Assembly: GCF_029227915.1 (NCBI RefSeq)
Contig: NC_079886.1
Span: 4,154,001-4,218,000, forward strand
From: Hydractinia symbiolongicarpus
Lineage: Eukaryota; Cnidaria; Hydrozoa; Anthoathecata; Hydractiniidae
Direction: 5' to 3'
DNA length: 64,000 bases
Below the pieces are notes generated by a model. It ran no database searches. It saw only the letters and a list, made by a program, of their open reading frames with translations, and had not been told where the DNA came from. Shown here piece after piece: positions 24,473-37,916 of the stretch (position 1 is the first letter of the stretch; each line of letters starts with the position of its first letter). Position numbers and translations under genes: made by a program.

Positions 24473-27400
24473 CGATTACACTGGGCGCTGTGGTAGCGCT
24501 TCATTTAAAAATGTAGTTAAATAAGTCATTTTTTACTGTGGGACCAATCCTAGCCGTTATCGAACGCTGAAGAAATAGAGACAGTTTCAAAAACTACATT
24601 TCATTGACTTTCTAACGGTGTTAGCCTGTTTGAGTTACAACAGTTTGGACACATTTTCGTACCAACATATATTTATCGATATTTTTCTGATATTAGTAGG
24701 TTGCATCGCCTTTAACAGTGAAACGATTGACTGTGGAACTTAATTGAACTGATTTTGGACTTTAACTTCATAAATGTGATAATTGAGACAATTGGACTCC
24801 ATGAAAAAACATTCTTCTTAAATTTGCATGATAGCCGGTGCTCAGCGATTACACTGGGCGCTGTGGCAGCGCTTCATTTAAAAACGTAGATATATAAGTC
24901 ATTCTTTACCGTGTGATCAATGCTAGCCGTTATCGCACGCTGAAGAAACTGAGACAGTTTTAAAAACTACATTTCATTGACTTTGTAACGGTATCAGTCC
25001 GTTTCTGTAACAACGGTTGCGTTCGTACCAACATGTGTTTAGCGATATTTTTCTGATATTACTACGTTGTATCGCTTCTAACAGTAAAACGATTGACTGT
25101 GTGTCTTAATTGAACTGATTTTGGAATCTAAACATATAAATTTAATAAATGACACAAATGGAATCCTAGAAATAAAATTCTTTTTAATATGACATGATTG
25201 TTGGAATTCACCGATTACACTGGACGCTGTGGTAGCGCTTTATTTAAAAATTTAAATTAAAAAGTCATTTTTTACTGTGGGACTTATCCTAGCCGTTATC
25301 GCACGCTGAAGAAATACGGACAGTTTCAAAAACTACATTTCATTGACATTCTAACGGTATGAGTCCGTTTCAGTTACAACGGTTGCGTCAAATATTCGTA
25401 CCAACATGTATTTATCGATATTTTTCTGATATTACTAGGTTGTATCGCTTTTAACAGTGAAACGATTGTCAGTGGCACTTAATTGAACTGATTTTGGACT
25501 TTAACTTTATAAATTCAATAATTGAGACAATTGAACTCCAAGGTATAACATTATTCTGAATTTGACATGATTGCTAGAACTCAGCGATTACACTGGGCGC
25601 TGTGGTAGCGCTTTATTTACATATTTAGATATAAAAGTCATTTTTTATTGTGGGATAATCCTAGCCGTTATCGCACGCTGAAGAAATTGAGACAGTTTCA
25701 AAAACTACATTTCAGTGACTTTCTAACGGTATCAGTCCGTTTCTGTTACAACGGTTGCGTCACATATTCGTACCAACATGTGTTTAGTGATATTTTTTTG
25801 ACATTACTAGGTTGCATCGCTTTTATTATTGAAACGATTGACTATAGGACTTAATTGAACTGATTTTGGACTGTGACCTGACAAATGTGATGAATGAGAC
25901 AATTGGACTCCATGAAATAACATTCTTCTTAAATTGGCATGATTGCCGGTGCTCAGCGATTACACTGGGCGCTGTGGTAGCGCTTCATTTAAAAGAGTAG
26001 ACATATACGTCATTTTTTACTGTGGGACCAATCCTAGTTGTTATCGCACGCTGAAGAAATTGAGACAGTTTCAAAAACTAAGTTTCAGTGACTTTCTAAC
26101 GGTATCAGTCCGTTTCTGTTACAATGGTTGCGTCACATATTCGTACCAACATGTGTTTAGCGATATTTTTCTGATATTACTAGGTTGTATCGCTTTTAAC
26201 AGTGAAACGATTGACTGTGGGACTTAATTGAACTGATTTTGGCCTTTAACTTTATAAATGAGATAATTGAGACAATTGGACTCCAAGAAATAACAATGTT
26301 TTGAATTTGACATGATTGCTAGAACTCAGCGATTACACTGGGCGCTGTTGTAGCGCTTCATTTAAAAATGCAGATGAATAAGTCATTTTTTACTGTAGGA
26401 CCAAACCTAGCCGTTATCGCACGCTGAAGAAATTGAGACAGTTTTAAAAACTACATTTCATTGACTTTGTAACAGTATCAGTCCGTTTCTGTAACAACGG
26501 TTGCGTCACATTTTCGTACCAACATGTGTTTAGCGATATTTTTCTGATATTACTACGTTGTATCGCTTCTAACAGTAAAACGATTGACTGTGTGACTTAA
26601 TTGAACTGATTTTGGAATCTAAACATATAAATGTAGTAAATGACACAAATGGAATCCTAGAAATAAAATTCTTTTTAATATGACATGATTGTTGGAATTC
26701 ACCGATTACACTGGACGCTGTGGTAGCGCTTTATTTAAAAATTTAAATTAAAAAGTCATTTTTTACTGTGGGACTAATCCTAGCCGTTATCGCACGCTGA
26801 AGAAATACGGACAGTTTCAAAAACTACATTTCATTGACATTCTAACGGTATGAGTCCGTTTCAGTTACAACGGTTGCGTCAAATATTCGTACCAACATGT
26901 ATTTATCGATATTTTTCTGATATTACTAGGTTGTATCGCTTTTAACAGTGAAACGATTGTCAGTGGCACTTAATTGAACTGATTTTGGACTTTAACTTTA
27001 TAAATGCAATAATTGAGACAATTGAACTCCAAGGTATAACATTATTCTGAATTTGACATGATTGCTAGAACTCAGTGATTACACTGGGCGCTGTGGTAGC
27101 GCTTTATTTACATATTTAGATATAAAAGTCATTTTTTACTGTGGGACTAATCCTAGCCGTTATCGCACGCTGAAGAAATTGAGACAGTTTCAAAAACTAC
27201 ATTTCAGTGACTTTCTAACGGTATCAGTCCGTTTCTGTTATAACGGTTGCGTCACATATTCGCACCAACATGTGTTTAGCCATATTTATTTGACATTACT
27301 AGGTTGCATCGCTTTTAACATTGAAACGATTGACTATAGGACTTAATTGAACTGATTTTGGACTGTGACCTGACAAATGTGATGAATGAGACAATTGGAC

Positions 27401-29312
27401 TCCATGAAATAACATTCTTCTTAAATTGGCATGATTGACGGAACTCAGCGATTAAGCTGGGCACTGTGGTAGCGCTTCACTTAAAAATGTAGATATATAA
27501 GTCACTTTTTACTGTGGGACCAATCCTAGCCGTTATCGCACGCTGAAGAAATTGAGAAAGTTTCAAAAACTACATTTCATTTCCTTTCTAACGGTGTCAG
27601 TCCGTTTGAGTTGCAATGGTTGGTTCACATATTTGTACCAACATGTATTTTGCGATATTTTCTGATACAAGTATGTTGCATCGCTTTTAACAGTGAAACG
27701 ATTGACTGTGGGACTTAATTGAACTGATTTTGGACTTTAACTTTATAAGTGTGATAATTGAGACAAATGGACTCCAAGAAATGACATTGTTATGAATTTG
27801 ACATGATTGCTAGAACTCAGCGATTACACTGGGCGCTGTGGTAGCGCTTCATTTAAAAATGCAGATAAATAAGTCATTTTTTAATGTAGGACCAATCCTA
27901 GCTGTTATCGCACGCTGAAGAAATAGAGACAGTTTCAAAAACTGCATTTCATTGACTTTCTAACGGTATCATTCCGTTTCAGTTCCAACAGTTGTGTCAC
28001 ATATTCGTACCAACATGTATTTAGCGATATTTTTCTGATATTACTAGGTTGCATCGCCTTTAACAGTGAAACGATTGACTGTGGAACTTAATTGAACTGA
28101 TTTTGGACTTTAACTTCATAAATGTGATAATCGAGACAATTGGACTCCATGAAAAAACATTCTTCTTAAATTTGCATGATAGCCGGTGCTCAGCGATTAC
28201 ACTGGGCGCTGTGGCAGCGCTTCATTTAAAAACGTAGATATATAAGTCATTCTTTACCGTGTGATCAATGCTAGCCGTTATCGCACGCTGAAGAAACTGA
28301 GACAGTTTTAAAAACTACATTTCGTTGACTTTGTAACGGTATCAGTCCGTTTCTGTAACAACGGTTGCGTCACATTTTCGTACCAACATGTGTTTAGCGA
28401 TATTGTTCTGATATTACAACGTTGTATCGCTTCTAACAGTAAAACGATTGACTGTGTGACTTAATTGAACTGATTTTGGAATCTGAACATATAAATGTAA
28501 TAAATGACACAATTGGACTCCTAGAAATAAAATTCTTTTTAATATGACATGATTGTTGGAATTCACCGATTACACTGGACGCTGTGGTAGCGCTTTATTT
28601 AAAAATTTAAATTAAAAAGTCATTTTTTACTGTGGGACCAATCGTAGCCGTTATCGCACGCTGAAGAAATACGGACAGTTTCAAAGGCTACATTTCATTG
28701 ACATTCGATTGGTATGAGTCCGTTTCAGTTACAACGGTTGCGTCAAATATTCGTACCAACATGTATTTATCGATATTTTTCTGATATTATTAGGTTGTAT
28801 CGCTATTAACAGTGAAACGATTGTCAGTGGCACTTAATTGAACTGATTTTGGACTTTAACTTTATAAATGCAATAATTGAGACAATTGAACTCCAAGGTA
28901 TAACATTATTCTGAATTTGACATGATTGCTAGAACTCAGCGATTACACTGGGCGCTGTGGTAGCGCTTTATTTACATATTTAGATATAAAAGTCATTTTT
29001 TACTGTGGGACCAATCCTAGCCGTTATCGCACGCTGAAGAAATTGAGACAGTTTCAAAAACTACATTTCAGTGACTTTCTAACGGTATCAGTCCGTTTCT
29101 GTTACAACGGTTGCGTCACATATTCGTACCAACATGTGTTTAGCGATATTTTTTTGACATTACTAGGTTGCATCGCTTTTAACATTGAAACGATTGACTA
29201 TAGGATTTAATTGAACTGATTTTGGACTGTGACCTGACAAATGTGATGAATGAGACAATTGGACTCCATGAAATAACATTCTTCTTAAATTGGCATGATT
29301 GCCGGTGCTCAG
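24473..29312 (+). repeat. 13-mer composite higher-order repeat, copy 2 (4,840 bp)
   Basis: Same order as copy 1 at an offset of exactly 4,840 bp (anchors 24473, 24846, 25212, 25585, 25957, 26330, 26703, 27076, 27449, 27821, 28194, 28567, 28940). The first monomer is a chimera. Its lead-in (GCCGGTGCTCAGCG) is the C lead-in, but from about 24510 it reads ATGTAGTTAAATAAG as in F. The join lies within about 40 bases identical in C and F. The 7-bp deletion is preserved. Confidence 0.93.
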
Positions 29313-31323
29313 CGATTACACTGGGCGCTGTGGTAGCGCTTCATTTAAAAGAGTAGACATATAAGTCATTTTTTACTGTGGGACCAATCCTAGTTGTTAT
29401 CGCACGCTGAAGAAATTGAGACAGTTGCAAAAACTAAATTTCAGTGACTTTCTAACGGTATCAGTCCGTTTCTGTTACAATGGTTGCGTCACATATTCGT
29501 ACCAACATGTGTTTAGCGATATTTTTCTGATATTACTAGGTTGTATCGCTTTTAACAGTGAAACGATTGTCAGTGGCACTTAATTGAACTGATTTTGGAC
29601 TTTAACTTTATAAATGCAATAATTGAGACAATTGAACTCCAAGGTATAACATTATTCTGAATTTGACATGATTGCTAGAACTCAGTGATTACACTGGGCG
29701 CTGTGGTAGCGCTTTATTTACATATTTAGATATAAAAGTCATTTTTTACTGTGGGACTAATCCTAGCCGTTATCGCACGCTGAAGAAATTGAGACAGTTT
29801 CAAAAACTACATTTCAGTGACTTTCTAACGGTATCAGTCCGTTTCTGTTATAACGGTTGCGTCACATATACGCACCAACATGTGTTTAGCCATATTTTTT
29901 TGACATTACTAGGTTGCATCGCTTTTAACATTGAAACGATTGACTATAGGACTTAATTGAACTGATTTTGGACTGTGACCTGACAAATGTGATGAATGAG
30001 ACAATTGGACTCCATGAAATAACATTCTTCTTAAATTGGCATGATTGACGGAACTCAGCGATTAAGCTGGGCACTGTGGTAGCGCTTCACTTAAAAATGT
30101 AGATATATAAGTCACTTTTTACTGTGGGACCAATCCTAGCCGTTATCGCACGCTGAAGAAATTGAGAAAGTTTCAAAAACTACATTTCATTTCCTTTCTA
30201 ACGGTGTCAGTCCGTTTGAGTTGCAATGGTTGGTTCACATATTTGTACCAACATGTATTTTGCGATATTTTCTGATACAAGTATGTTGCATCGCTTTTAA
30301 CAGTGAAACGATTGACTGTGGGACTTAATTGAACTGATTTTGGACTTTAACTTTATAAGTGTGATAATTGAGACAAATGGACTCCAAGAAATGACATTGT
30401 TATGAATTTGACATGATTGCTAGAACTCAGCGATTACACTGGGCGCTGTGGTAGCGCTTCATTTAAAAATGCAGATAAATAAGTCATTTTTTAATGTAGG
30501 ACCAATCCTAGCTGTTATCGCACGCTGAAGAAATAGAGACAGTTTCAAAAACTGCATTTCATTGACTTTCTAACGGTATCATTCCGTTTCAGTTCCAACA
30601 GTTGTGTCACATATTCGTACCAACATGTATTTAGCGATATTTTTCTGATATTACTAGGTTGCATCGCCTTTAACAGTGAAACGATTGACTGTGGAACTTA
30701 ATTGAACTGATTTTGGACTTTAACTTCATAAATGTGATAATCGAGACAATTGGACTCCATGAAAAAACATTCTTCTTAAATTTGCATGATAGCCGGTGCT
30801 CAGCGATTACACTGGGCGCTGTGGCAGCGCTTCATTTAAAAACGTAGATATATAAGTCATTCTTTACCGTGTGATCAATGCTAGCCGTTATCGCACGCTG
30901 AAGAAACTGAGACAGTTTTAAAAACTACATTTCGTTGACTTTGTAACGGTATCTGTCCGTTTCTGTAACAACGGTTGCGTCACATTTTCGTACCAACATG
31001 TGTTTAGCGATATTGTTCTGATATTACAACGTTGTATCGCTTCTAACAGTAAAACGATTGACTGTGTGACTTAATTGAACTGATTTTGGAATCTGAACAT
31101 ATAAATGTAATAAATGACACAATTGGACTCCTAGAAATAAAATTCTTTTTAATATGACATGATTGTTGGAATTCACCGATTACACTGGACGCTGTGGTAG
31201 CGCTTTATTTAAAAATTTAAATTAAAAAGTCATTTTTTACTGTGGGACCAATCGTAGCCGTTATCGCACGCTGAAGAAATACGGACAGTTTCAAAGACTA
31301 CATTTCATTGACATTCGAACGGT
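29313..31323 (+). repeat. C/A chimera plus a third 7-mer fragment
   Basis: The order is C/A-B*-I-J-G'-A', with anchors at 29313, 29686, 30059, 30431, 30804 and 31177. The C/A chimera has the same internal junction as the one at 11770 (here between about 29517 and 29569), so it was copied rather than formed again. The last A' monomer stops matching at AACGGT near 31318-31324 and turns into a diverged type. Confidence 0.88.
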
Positions 31324-31921
31324 GTCAGACTGTTTGAGTTACAACTGTTTGGACACATTTTCGTACCAACTTGTATTTAGCGATAATTTTTTATTATACC
31401 TAGGTTGCATCGCTTTTAACAGTGAAACGATTCACTGTGGGACTTAATTCAACTGATTTTGGAGTTTGACCTTATAATTGTGCTAAATGAGACAATTAGA
31501 CCCCAAGAAATAGAATTCTTCTTAATTTGTTATGATTGCCGAAACTCAGCGATTACACTGGGCGCTATGTTAGCGATTTAATTACAAATTTAGATAAATG
31601 AGTCATTTTTTACTGTGGGACCAATCCTAGCCGTTATCGCACGCTGAAGAAATTGAGAAGGTTTCAAAAACTACATTTCATTTCCTTTCTAACGGTGTCA
31701 GTCCGTTTGAGTTGCAATGGTTGGTTCACATATTTGTACCAACATGTATTTTGCGATATTTTCTGATACAAGTATGTTGCATCGCTTTTAACAGTGAAAC
31801 GATTGACTGTGGGACTTAATTGAACTGATTTTGGACTTTAACTTTATAAGTGTGATAATTGAGACAAATGGACTCCAAGAAATGACATTGTTATGAATTT
31901 GACATGATTGCTAGAACTCAG
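31324..31921 (+). repeat. Two chimeric monomers: A'/F' tail and N/I
   Basis: After CATTCGAACGGT the sequence continues TGTCAGACTG, as in the F' monomer at 41275. The next monomer (anchor 31550) begins as N (GCTATGTTAGCGATTTAATTAC) and from about 31631 becomes I (CCGTTATCGCACGCTG, GAGAAGGTTTC). The N/I chimera recurs at 41648 and is one end of a large displaced copy. Confidence 0.85.
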
Positions 31922-34900
31922 CGATTACACTGGGCGCTGTGGTAGCGCTTCATTTAAAAATGCAGATAAATAAGTCATTTTTTAATGTAGGACCAATCCT
32001 AGCTGTTATCGCACGCTGAAGAAATAGAGACAGTTTCAAAAACTGCATTTCATTGACTTTCTAACGGTATCATTCCGTTTCAGTTCCAACAGTTGTGTCA
32101 CATATTCGTACCAACATGTATTTAGCGATATTTTTCTGATATTACTAGGTTGCATCGCCTTTAACAGTGAAACGATTGACTGTGGAACTTAATTGAACTG
32201 ATTTTGGACTTTAACTTCATAAATGTGATAATCGAGACAATTGGACTCCATGAAAAAACATTCTTCTTAAATTGGCATGATAGCCGGTGCTCAGCGATTA
32301 CACTGGGCGCTGTGGCAGCGCTTCATTTAAAAACGTAGATATATAAGTCATTCTTTACCGTGTGATCAATGCTAGCCGTTATCGCACGCTGAAGAAACTG
32401 AGACAGTTTTAAAAACTACATTTCGTTGACTTTGTAACGGTATCTGTCCGTTTCTGTAACAACGGTTGCGTCACATTTTCGTACCAACATGTGTTTAGCG
32501 ATATTGTTCTGATATTACAACGTTGTATCGCTTCTAACAGTAAAACGATTGACTGTGTGACTTAATTGAACTGATTTTGGAATCTGAACATATAAATGTA
32601 ATAAATGACACAATTGGACTCCTAGAAATAAAATTCTTTTTAATATGACATGATTGTTGGAATTCACCGATTACACTGGACGCTGTGGTAGCGCTTTATT
32701 TAAAAATTTAAATTAAAAAGTCATTTTTTACTGTGGGACCAATCGTAGCCGTTATCGCACGCTGAAGAAATACGGACAGTTTCAAAGACTACATTTCATT
32801 GACATTCGAACGGTATGAGTCCGTTTCAGTTACAACGGTTGCGTCAAATATTCGTACCAACATGTATTTATCGATATTTTTCTGATATTATTAGGTTGTA
32901 TCGCTTTTAACAGTGAAACGATTGTCAGTGGCACTTAATTGAACTGACTTTGGACTTTAACTTTATAAATGCAATAATTGAGACAATTGAACTCCAAGGT
33001 ATAACATTATTCTGAATTTGACATGATTGCTGGAACTCAGCGATTACACTGGGCGCTGTGGTAGCGCTTTATTTACATATTTAGATATAAAAGTCATTTT
33101 TTACTGTGGGACCAATCCTAGCCGTTATCGCACGCTGAAGAAATTGAGACAGTTTCAAAAACTACATTTCAGTGACTTTCTAACGGTATCAGTCCGTTTC
33201 TGTTACAACGGTTGCGTCACATATTCGTACCAACATGTGTTTAGCGATATTTTTTTGACATTACTAGGTTGCATCGCTTTCAACATTGAAACGATTGACT
33301 GTGGGACTTAATTGAACTGATTTTGGCCTTTAACTTTATAAATGTGATAATTGAGACAATTGGACTCCAAGAAATAACAATGTTTTGAATTTGACATGAT
33401 TGCTAGAACTCAGCGATTACACTGGGCGCTGTTGTAGCGCTTCATTTAAAAATGCAGATGAATAAGTCATTTTTTACTGTAGGACCAAACCTAGCCGTTA
33501 TCGCACGCTGAAGAAATTGAGACAGTTTTAAAAACTACATTTCATTGACTTTGTAACGGTATCAGTCCGTTTCTGTTACAATGGTTGCGTCACATATTCG
33601 TACCAACATGTGTTTAGCGATATTTTTTGATATTACTAGGTTGTGTCGCTTTTAACAGTGAAACGATTGACTGTGTGACTTAATTGAACTGATTTTGGAA
33701 TCTAAACATATAAATGTAATAAATGACACAAATGGAATCCTAGAAATAAAATTCTTTTTAATATGACATGATTGTTGGAATTCACCGATTACACTGGACG
33801 CTGTGGTAGCGCTTTATTTAAAAATTTAAATTAAAATGTCATTTTTTACTGTGGGACTAATCCTAGCCGTTATCGCACGCTGAAGAAATACGGACAGTTT
33901 CAAAAACTACTTTTCATTGACATTCTAACGGTATGAGTCCGTTTCAGTTACAACGGTTGCGTCAAATATTCGTACCAACATGTATTTATCGATATTTTTC
34001 TGATATTACTAGGTTGTATCGCTTTTAACAGTGAAACGATTGTCAGTGGCACTTAATTGAACTGATTTTGGACTTTAACTTTATAAATGCAATAATTGAG
34101 ACAATTGAACTCCAAGGTATAACATTATTCTGAATTTGACATGATTGCTGGAACTCAGCGATTACACTGGGCGCTGTGGTAGCGCTTTATTTACATATTT
34201 AGACATAAAAGTCATTTTTTACTGTGGGACCAATCCTAGCCGTTATCGCACGCTGAAGAAATTGAGACAGTTTCAAAAACTACATTTCAGTGACTTTCTA
34301 ACGGTATCAGTCCGTTTCTGTTACAACGGTTGCGTCACATATTCGTACCAACATGTGTTTAGCGATATTTTTTTGACATTACTAGGTTGCATCGCTTTTA
34401 ACATTGAAACGATTGACTATAGGACTTAATTGAACTGATTTTGGACTGTGACCTGACAAATGTGATGAATGAGACAATTGGACTCCATGAAATAACATTC
34501 TTCTTTAATTGGCATGATTGCCGGTGCTCAGCAATTACACTGGGCGCTGTGGTAGCGCTTCATTTAAAAGAGTAGACATATAAGTCATTTTTTACTGTGG
34601 GACCAATCCTAGTTGTTATCGCACGCTGAAGAAATTGAGACAGTTTCAAAAACTAAATTTCAGTGACTTTTTAACGGTATCAGTCCGTTTCTGTTACAAT
34701 GGTTGCGTCACATATTCGTACCAACATGTGTTTAGCGATATTTTTTGATATTACTAGGTTGTGTCGCTTTTAACAGTGAAACGATTGACTGTGTGACTTA
34801 ATTGAACTGATTTTGGAATCTAAACATATAAATGTAATAAATGACACAAATGGAATCCTAGAAATAAAATTCTTTTTAATATGACATGATTGTTGGAATT

Positions 34901-35276
34901 CACCGATTACACTGGACGCTGTGGTAGCGCTTTATTTAAAAATTTTAATTAAAATTTCATTTTTTACTGTGGGACTAATCCTAGCCGTTATCGCACGCTG
35001 AAGAAATACGGACAGTTTCAAAAACTACTTTTCATTGACATTCTAACGGTATGAGTCCGTTTCAGTTACAACGGTTGCGTCAAATATTCGTATCAACATG
35101 TATTTATCGATATTTTTCTGATATTACTAGGTTGTATCGCTTTTAACAGTGAAACGATTGTCAGTGGCACTTAATTGAACTGATTTTGGACTTTAACTTT
35201 ATAAATGCAATAATTGAGACAATTGAACTCCAAGGTATAACATTATTCTGAATTTGACATGATTGCTAGAACTCAG
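31922..35276 (+). repeat. Displaced copy of 12888-16243: J-G'-A'-B/C-H/C-A-B-C-A
   Basis: Anchors are 31922, 32295, 32668, 33041, 33414, 33786, 34159, 34532 and 34904, each at +19,033 or +19,034 bp from the first region. The B/C and H/C chimeras are present with the same junctions, so this is a segmental duplication. The 33414 monomer lost one T of a T-run (372 bp). Confidence 0.9.
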
Positions 35277-36770
35277 CGATTACACTGGGCGCTGTGGTAG
35301 CGCTTTATTTACATATTTAGATATATAAGTCATTTTTTACTGTGGGACCAATCCTAGCTGTTAGCGCGCGCTGAAGCAATAGAGACAGTTTCAAAAACTA
35401 CATTTCATTTCCTTTCTAACGGTGTCAGTCCGTTTGAGTTGCAATGGTTGGTTCACATATTTGTACCAACATGTATTTTGCGATATTTTTCAGATACAAA
35501 TAGGTTGCATCGTTTTTGCCAGTAAAACGATTGACTGTGGGAATTAATTGAACTGATTTTGAACTGTGACCTTATAAATGGGATAAATGACACAATTGGA
35601 CTCCAAGAAATAACATTATTCTTAACTTGACAGGATTGTCAGAACTCAGCGATTACAATGGGCACTGTGATAGCGCTTTATTTAAAAATTTAGATAATTG
35701 AGTCATTTTTTGCTGTTGGACCAATCCTAGCTGTTAGCGCGCGCTGAAGCAATAGAGACAGTTTCAAAAACTACATTTCATTTCCTTTCTAACGGTGTCA
35801 GTCCGTTTGAGTTGCAATGGTTGGTTCACATATTTGTACCAACATGTATCTTGTGATAATTTTCAGATACAATTAGGTTGCATCGCATTTAACAGTGAAA
35901 CGATTGACTGTGGGACTAAATTGAATTGATTTTGAACTATGACCTTATAAATGTGATAAATGACACAATTGGACTTCAAGAATTAACATTCTTCTTACCT
36001 TGACACGATTGCCAGAACTCAGCCATTACACTGGGTACTGTGGTAGTGCTGTACTTAAAAATTTTGATAATTGAATCATTTTTTACTGTGGGACCAATCG
36101 TAGCCGTTAGCGGGCGGGGGCAAGAAATAGAGACAGTCTCAAAAACTACATATGATTGACTTTTTAACGGTATCAGTCCGTTTCAGTTACAACGGTTGCG
36201 TCACATATTCGTACCAACTTGTATTTAGTGATAATTTTCTAATATTACTAGGTTGCATCGCTTTTAACAGTGAAACGGTTCACTGTGGGACTTAATTCAA
36301 CTTATTTTGGACTTTGACCTTATAATTGTGATAAATGAGACAATTGGACTCCAAGAAATAAAATACTTCTTAATTTGGCATGACTGCCGAAGCTTAGCGA
36401 TTACACTGGGCGCTGTGTTAGCGATTTACTTACAAATTTAGATAATTGATTCATTTTTTACTGTGGGACCAATCCTAGCTGTTAGCGTGCGCTGAAGAAA
36501 TAGAGACAGTTTCAAAAACTACAATTCATTTCCTTTCTGACGGTGTCAGTCCGTTTGAGTTGCAATGGTTGGTTCACATATTTGTACCAACATGTATTTT
36601 GCGATATTTTTCTGATACAAATAGGTTGCATCGTTTTTACCAGTGAAACGATTGACTGTGGGACTTAATTGGAATGATTTTGAACTGTGACCTTATAAAT
36701 GGGATAAATGACACAATTGGACTCCAAGAAATAACATTCTTCTTAACTTGACAGGATTGCCAGAACTCAG
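35277..36770 (+). repeat. D-K-M-N, displaced copy of 16244-17600
   Basis: Anchors are 35277 (D), 35650 (K), 36023 (M) and 36398 (N), at +19,033 to +19,034 from the first block. Colinearity with the first block breaks inside the N monomer: at 36398 it ends without the 29-bp duplication, whereas the counterpart at 17364 carries it. Confidence 0.88.
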
Positions 36771-37916
36771 CGATTACACTCGACACTGTGGTAGCGCTTT
36801 ATTTAAAAATTTAGATAATTGAGTCATTTTTTGCAGTTGGACCAATCCTAGCTGTTAGCGCGCGCTGAAGAAATAGAGACAGTTTCAAAAACTACATTTC
36901 ATTTCCTTTCTAACGGTGTCAGTCCGTTTGAATTGAATGGCTGGTTCACATATTTGTACAAACATGTACTTTGCGATATTTTTCTGATACAAATAGGTTT
37001 CACCGCTTTTCACAGTGAAACGATTGACTGTGGTACTTAATTGACCTGATGTTGGAATATGAGCTTGTAAATGTGATAAATGACACAAGTGGACTCCAAG
37101 AAATAACATTCTTTTTAATTTGTCATGATTGCCCGAACTCAACCATTACACTGGGCGCTGTGGTAGCGGTTCATTTAAAAATTTAGATAAAAAATTCATT
37201 TTTTACTGTGGGAGCAGTCGTAGCCGTCAGCGGGCGGTGAAGAAATGGAGACAGTTTCAAAAACTACATATCATTGACTTTCTAACGGTATCAGTCCGTT
37301 TCAGTTACAACGGTTGCGTCACATATTCGTACCAACTTGTATTTAGCGATAATTTTCTAATATTACTAGGTTGCATAGATTTTAACAGTGAAACGATTCA
37401 CTGTGGGACTTAATTCAACTGATTTTGGAGTTTGACCTTATAATTGTGATAAATGAGACAATTGGACTCCAAGAAATAAAATTCCTTTTAATTTGGCATG
37501 ATTGCCGAAACTCCACGATTACACTGGGCGCTCTGTTAGCGATTAATTACAAATTTAGATAAATGAGTCATTTTTTACTGTGGGACCAATCCTAGGTGTT
37601 AGCGCGCGCTGAAGAAATAGAGACAGTTTCAAAAACTACATTTCATTTCCTTTCTAACGGTGTCAGTTCGTTTGAGTTGCAATGGTTGGTTCATATATTA
37701 GTACCAACATGTATTTTGCGATATTTTTCTGATACAAATAGGTTGCATCGCTTTTAACAGTGAAACGATTGACTGTGGGATTAAATTGAACTGATTTTGA
37801 CCTGTGGGATTAAATTGAACTGATTTTGGACTGTGACCTTATAAATGTGATAAATGACACAATTGGACACAAAGAAATAACATTCTTCTTAACTTGACGC
37901 GATTGCCAGAACTCAG
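36771..37916 (+). repeat. Three monomers (K-M-N) absent from the first M/N block
   Basis: Anchors are 36771, 37143 and 37516. These add about 1,118 bp relative to the first block, so the offset between blocks rises from 19,033 to 20,151. Either the first block lost three monomers or this one gained them. The 37516 monomer carries the 29-bp duplication at its end, as does 17364, which fits a deletion in the first block joining two N monomers. Confidence 0.82.
37773..37830 (+). repeat. 29-bp local tandem duplication, copy in second M/N block
   Basis: Same two 29-base units as at 17622-17679, starting at 37773 and 37802. The anchor spacing from 37516 to 37917 is 401 bp. Confidence 0.92.

Noticed and set aside
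36885-37142. Minus-strand 85-codon open frame (also 46236-46493), and 71 codons at 40269-40484
   Set aside because: They lie within diverged M/N monomers and cross a monomer boundary. The identical pair is explained by the 9,351-bp displaced duplication, not by selection on a protein.
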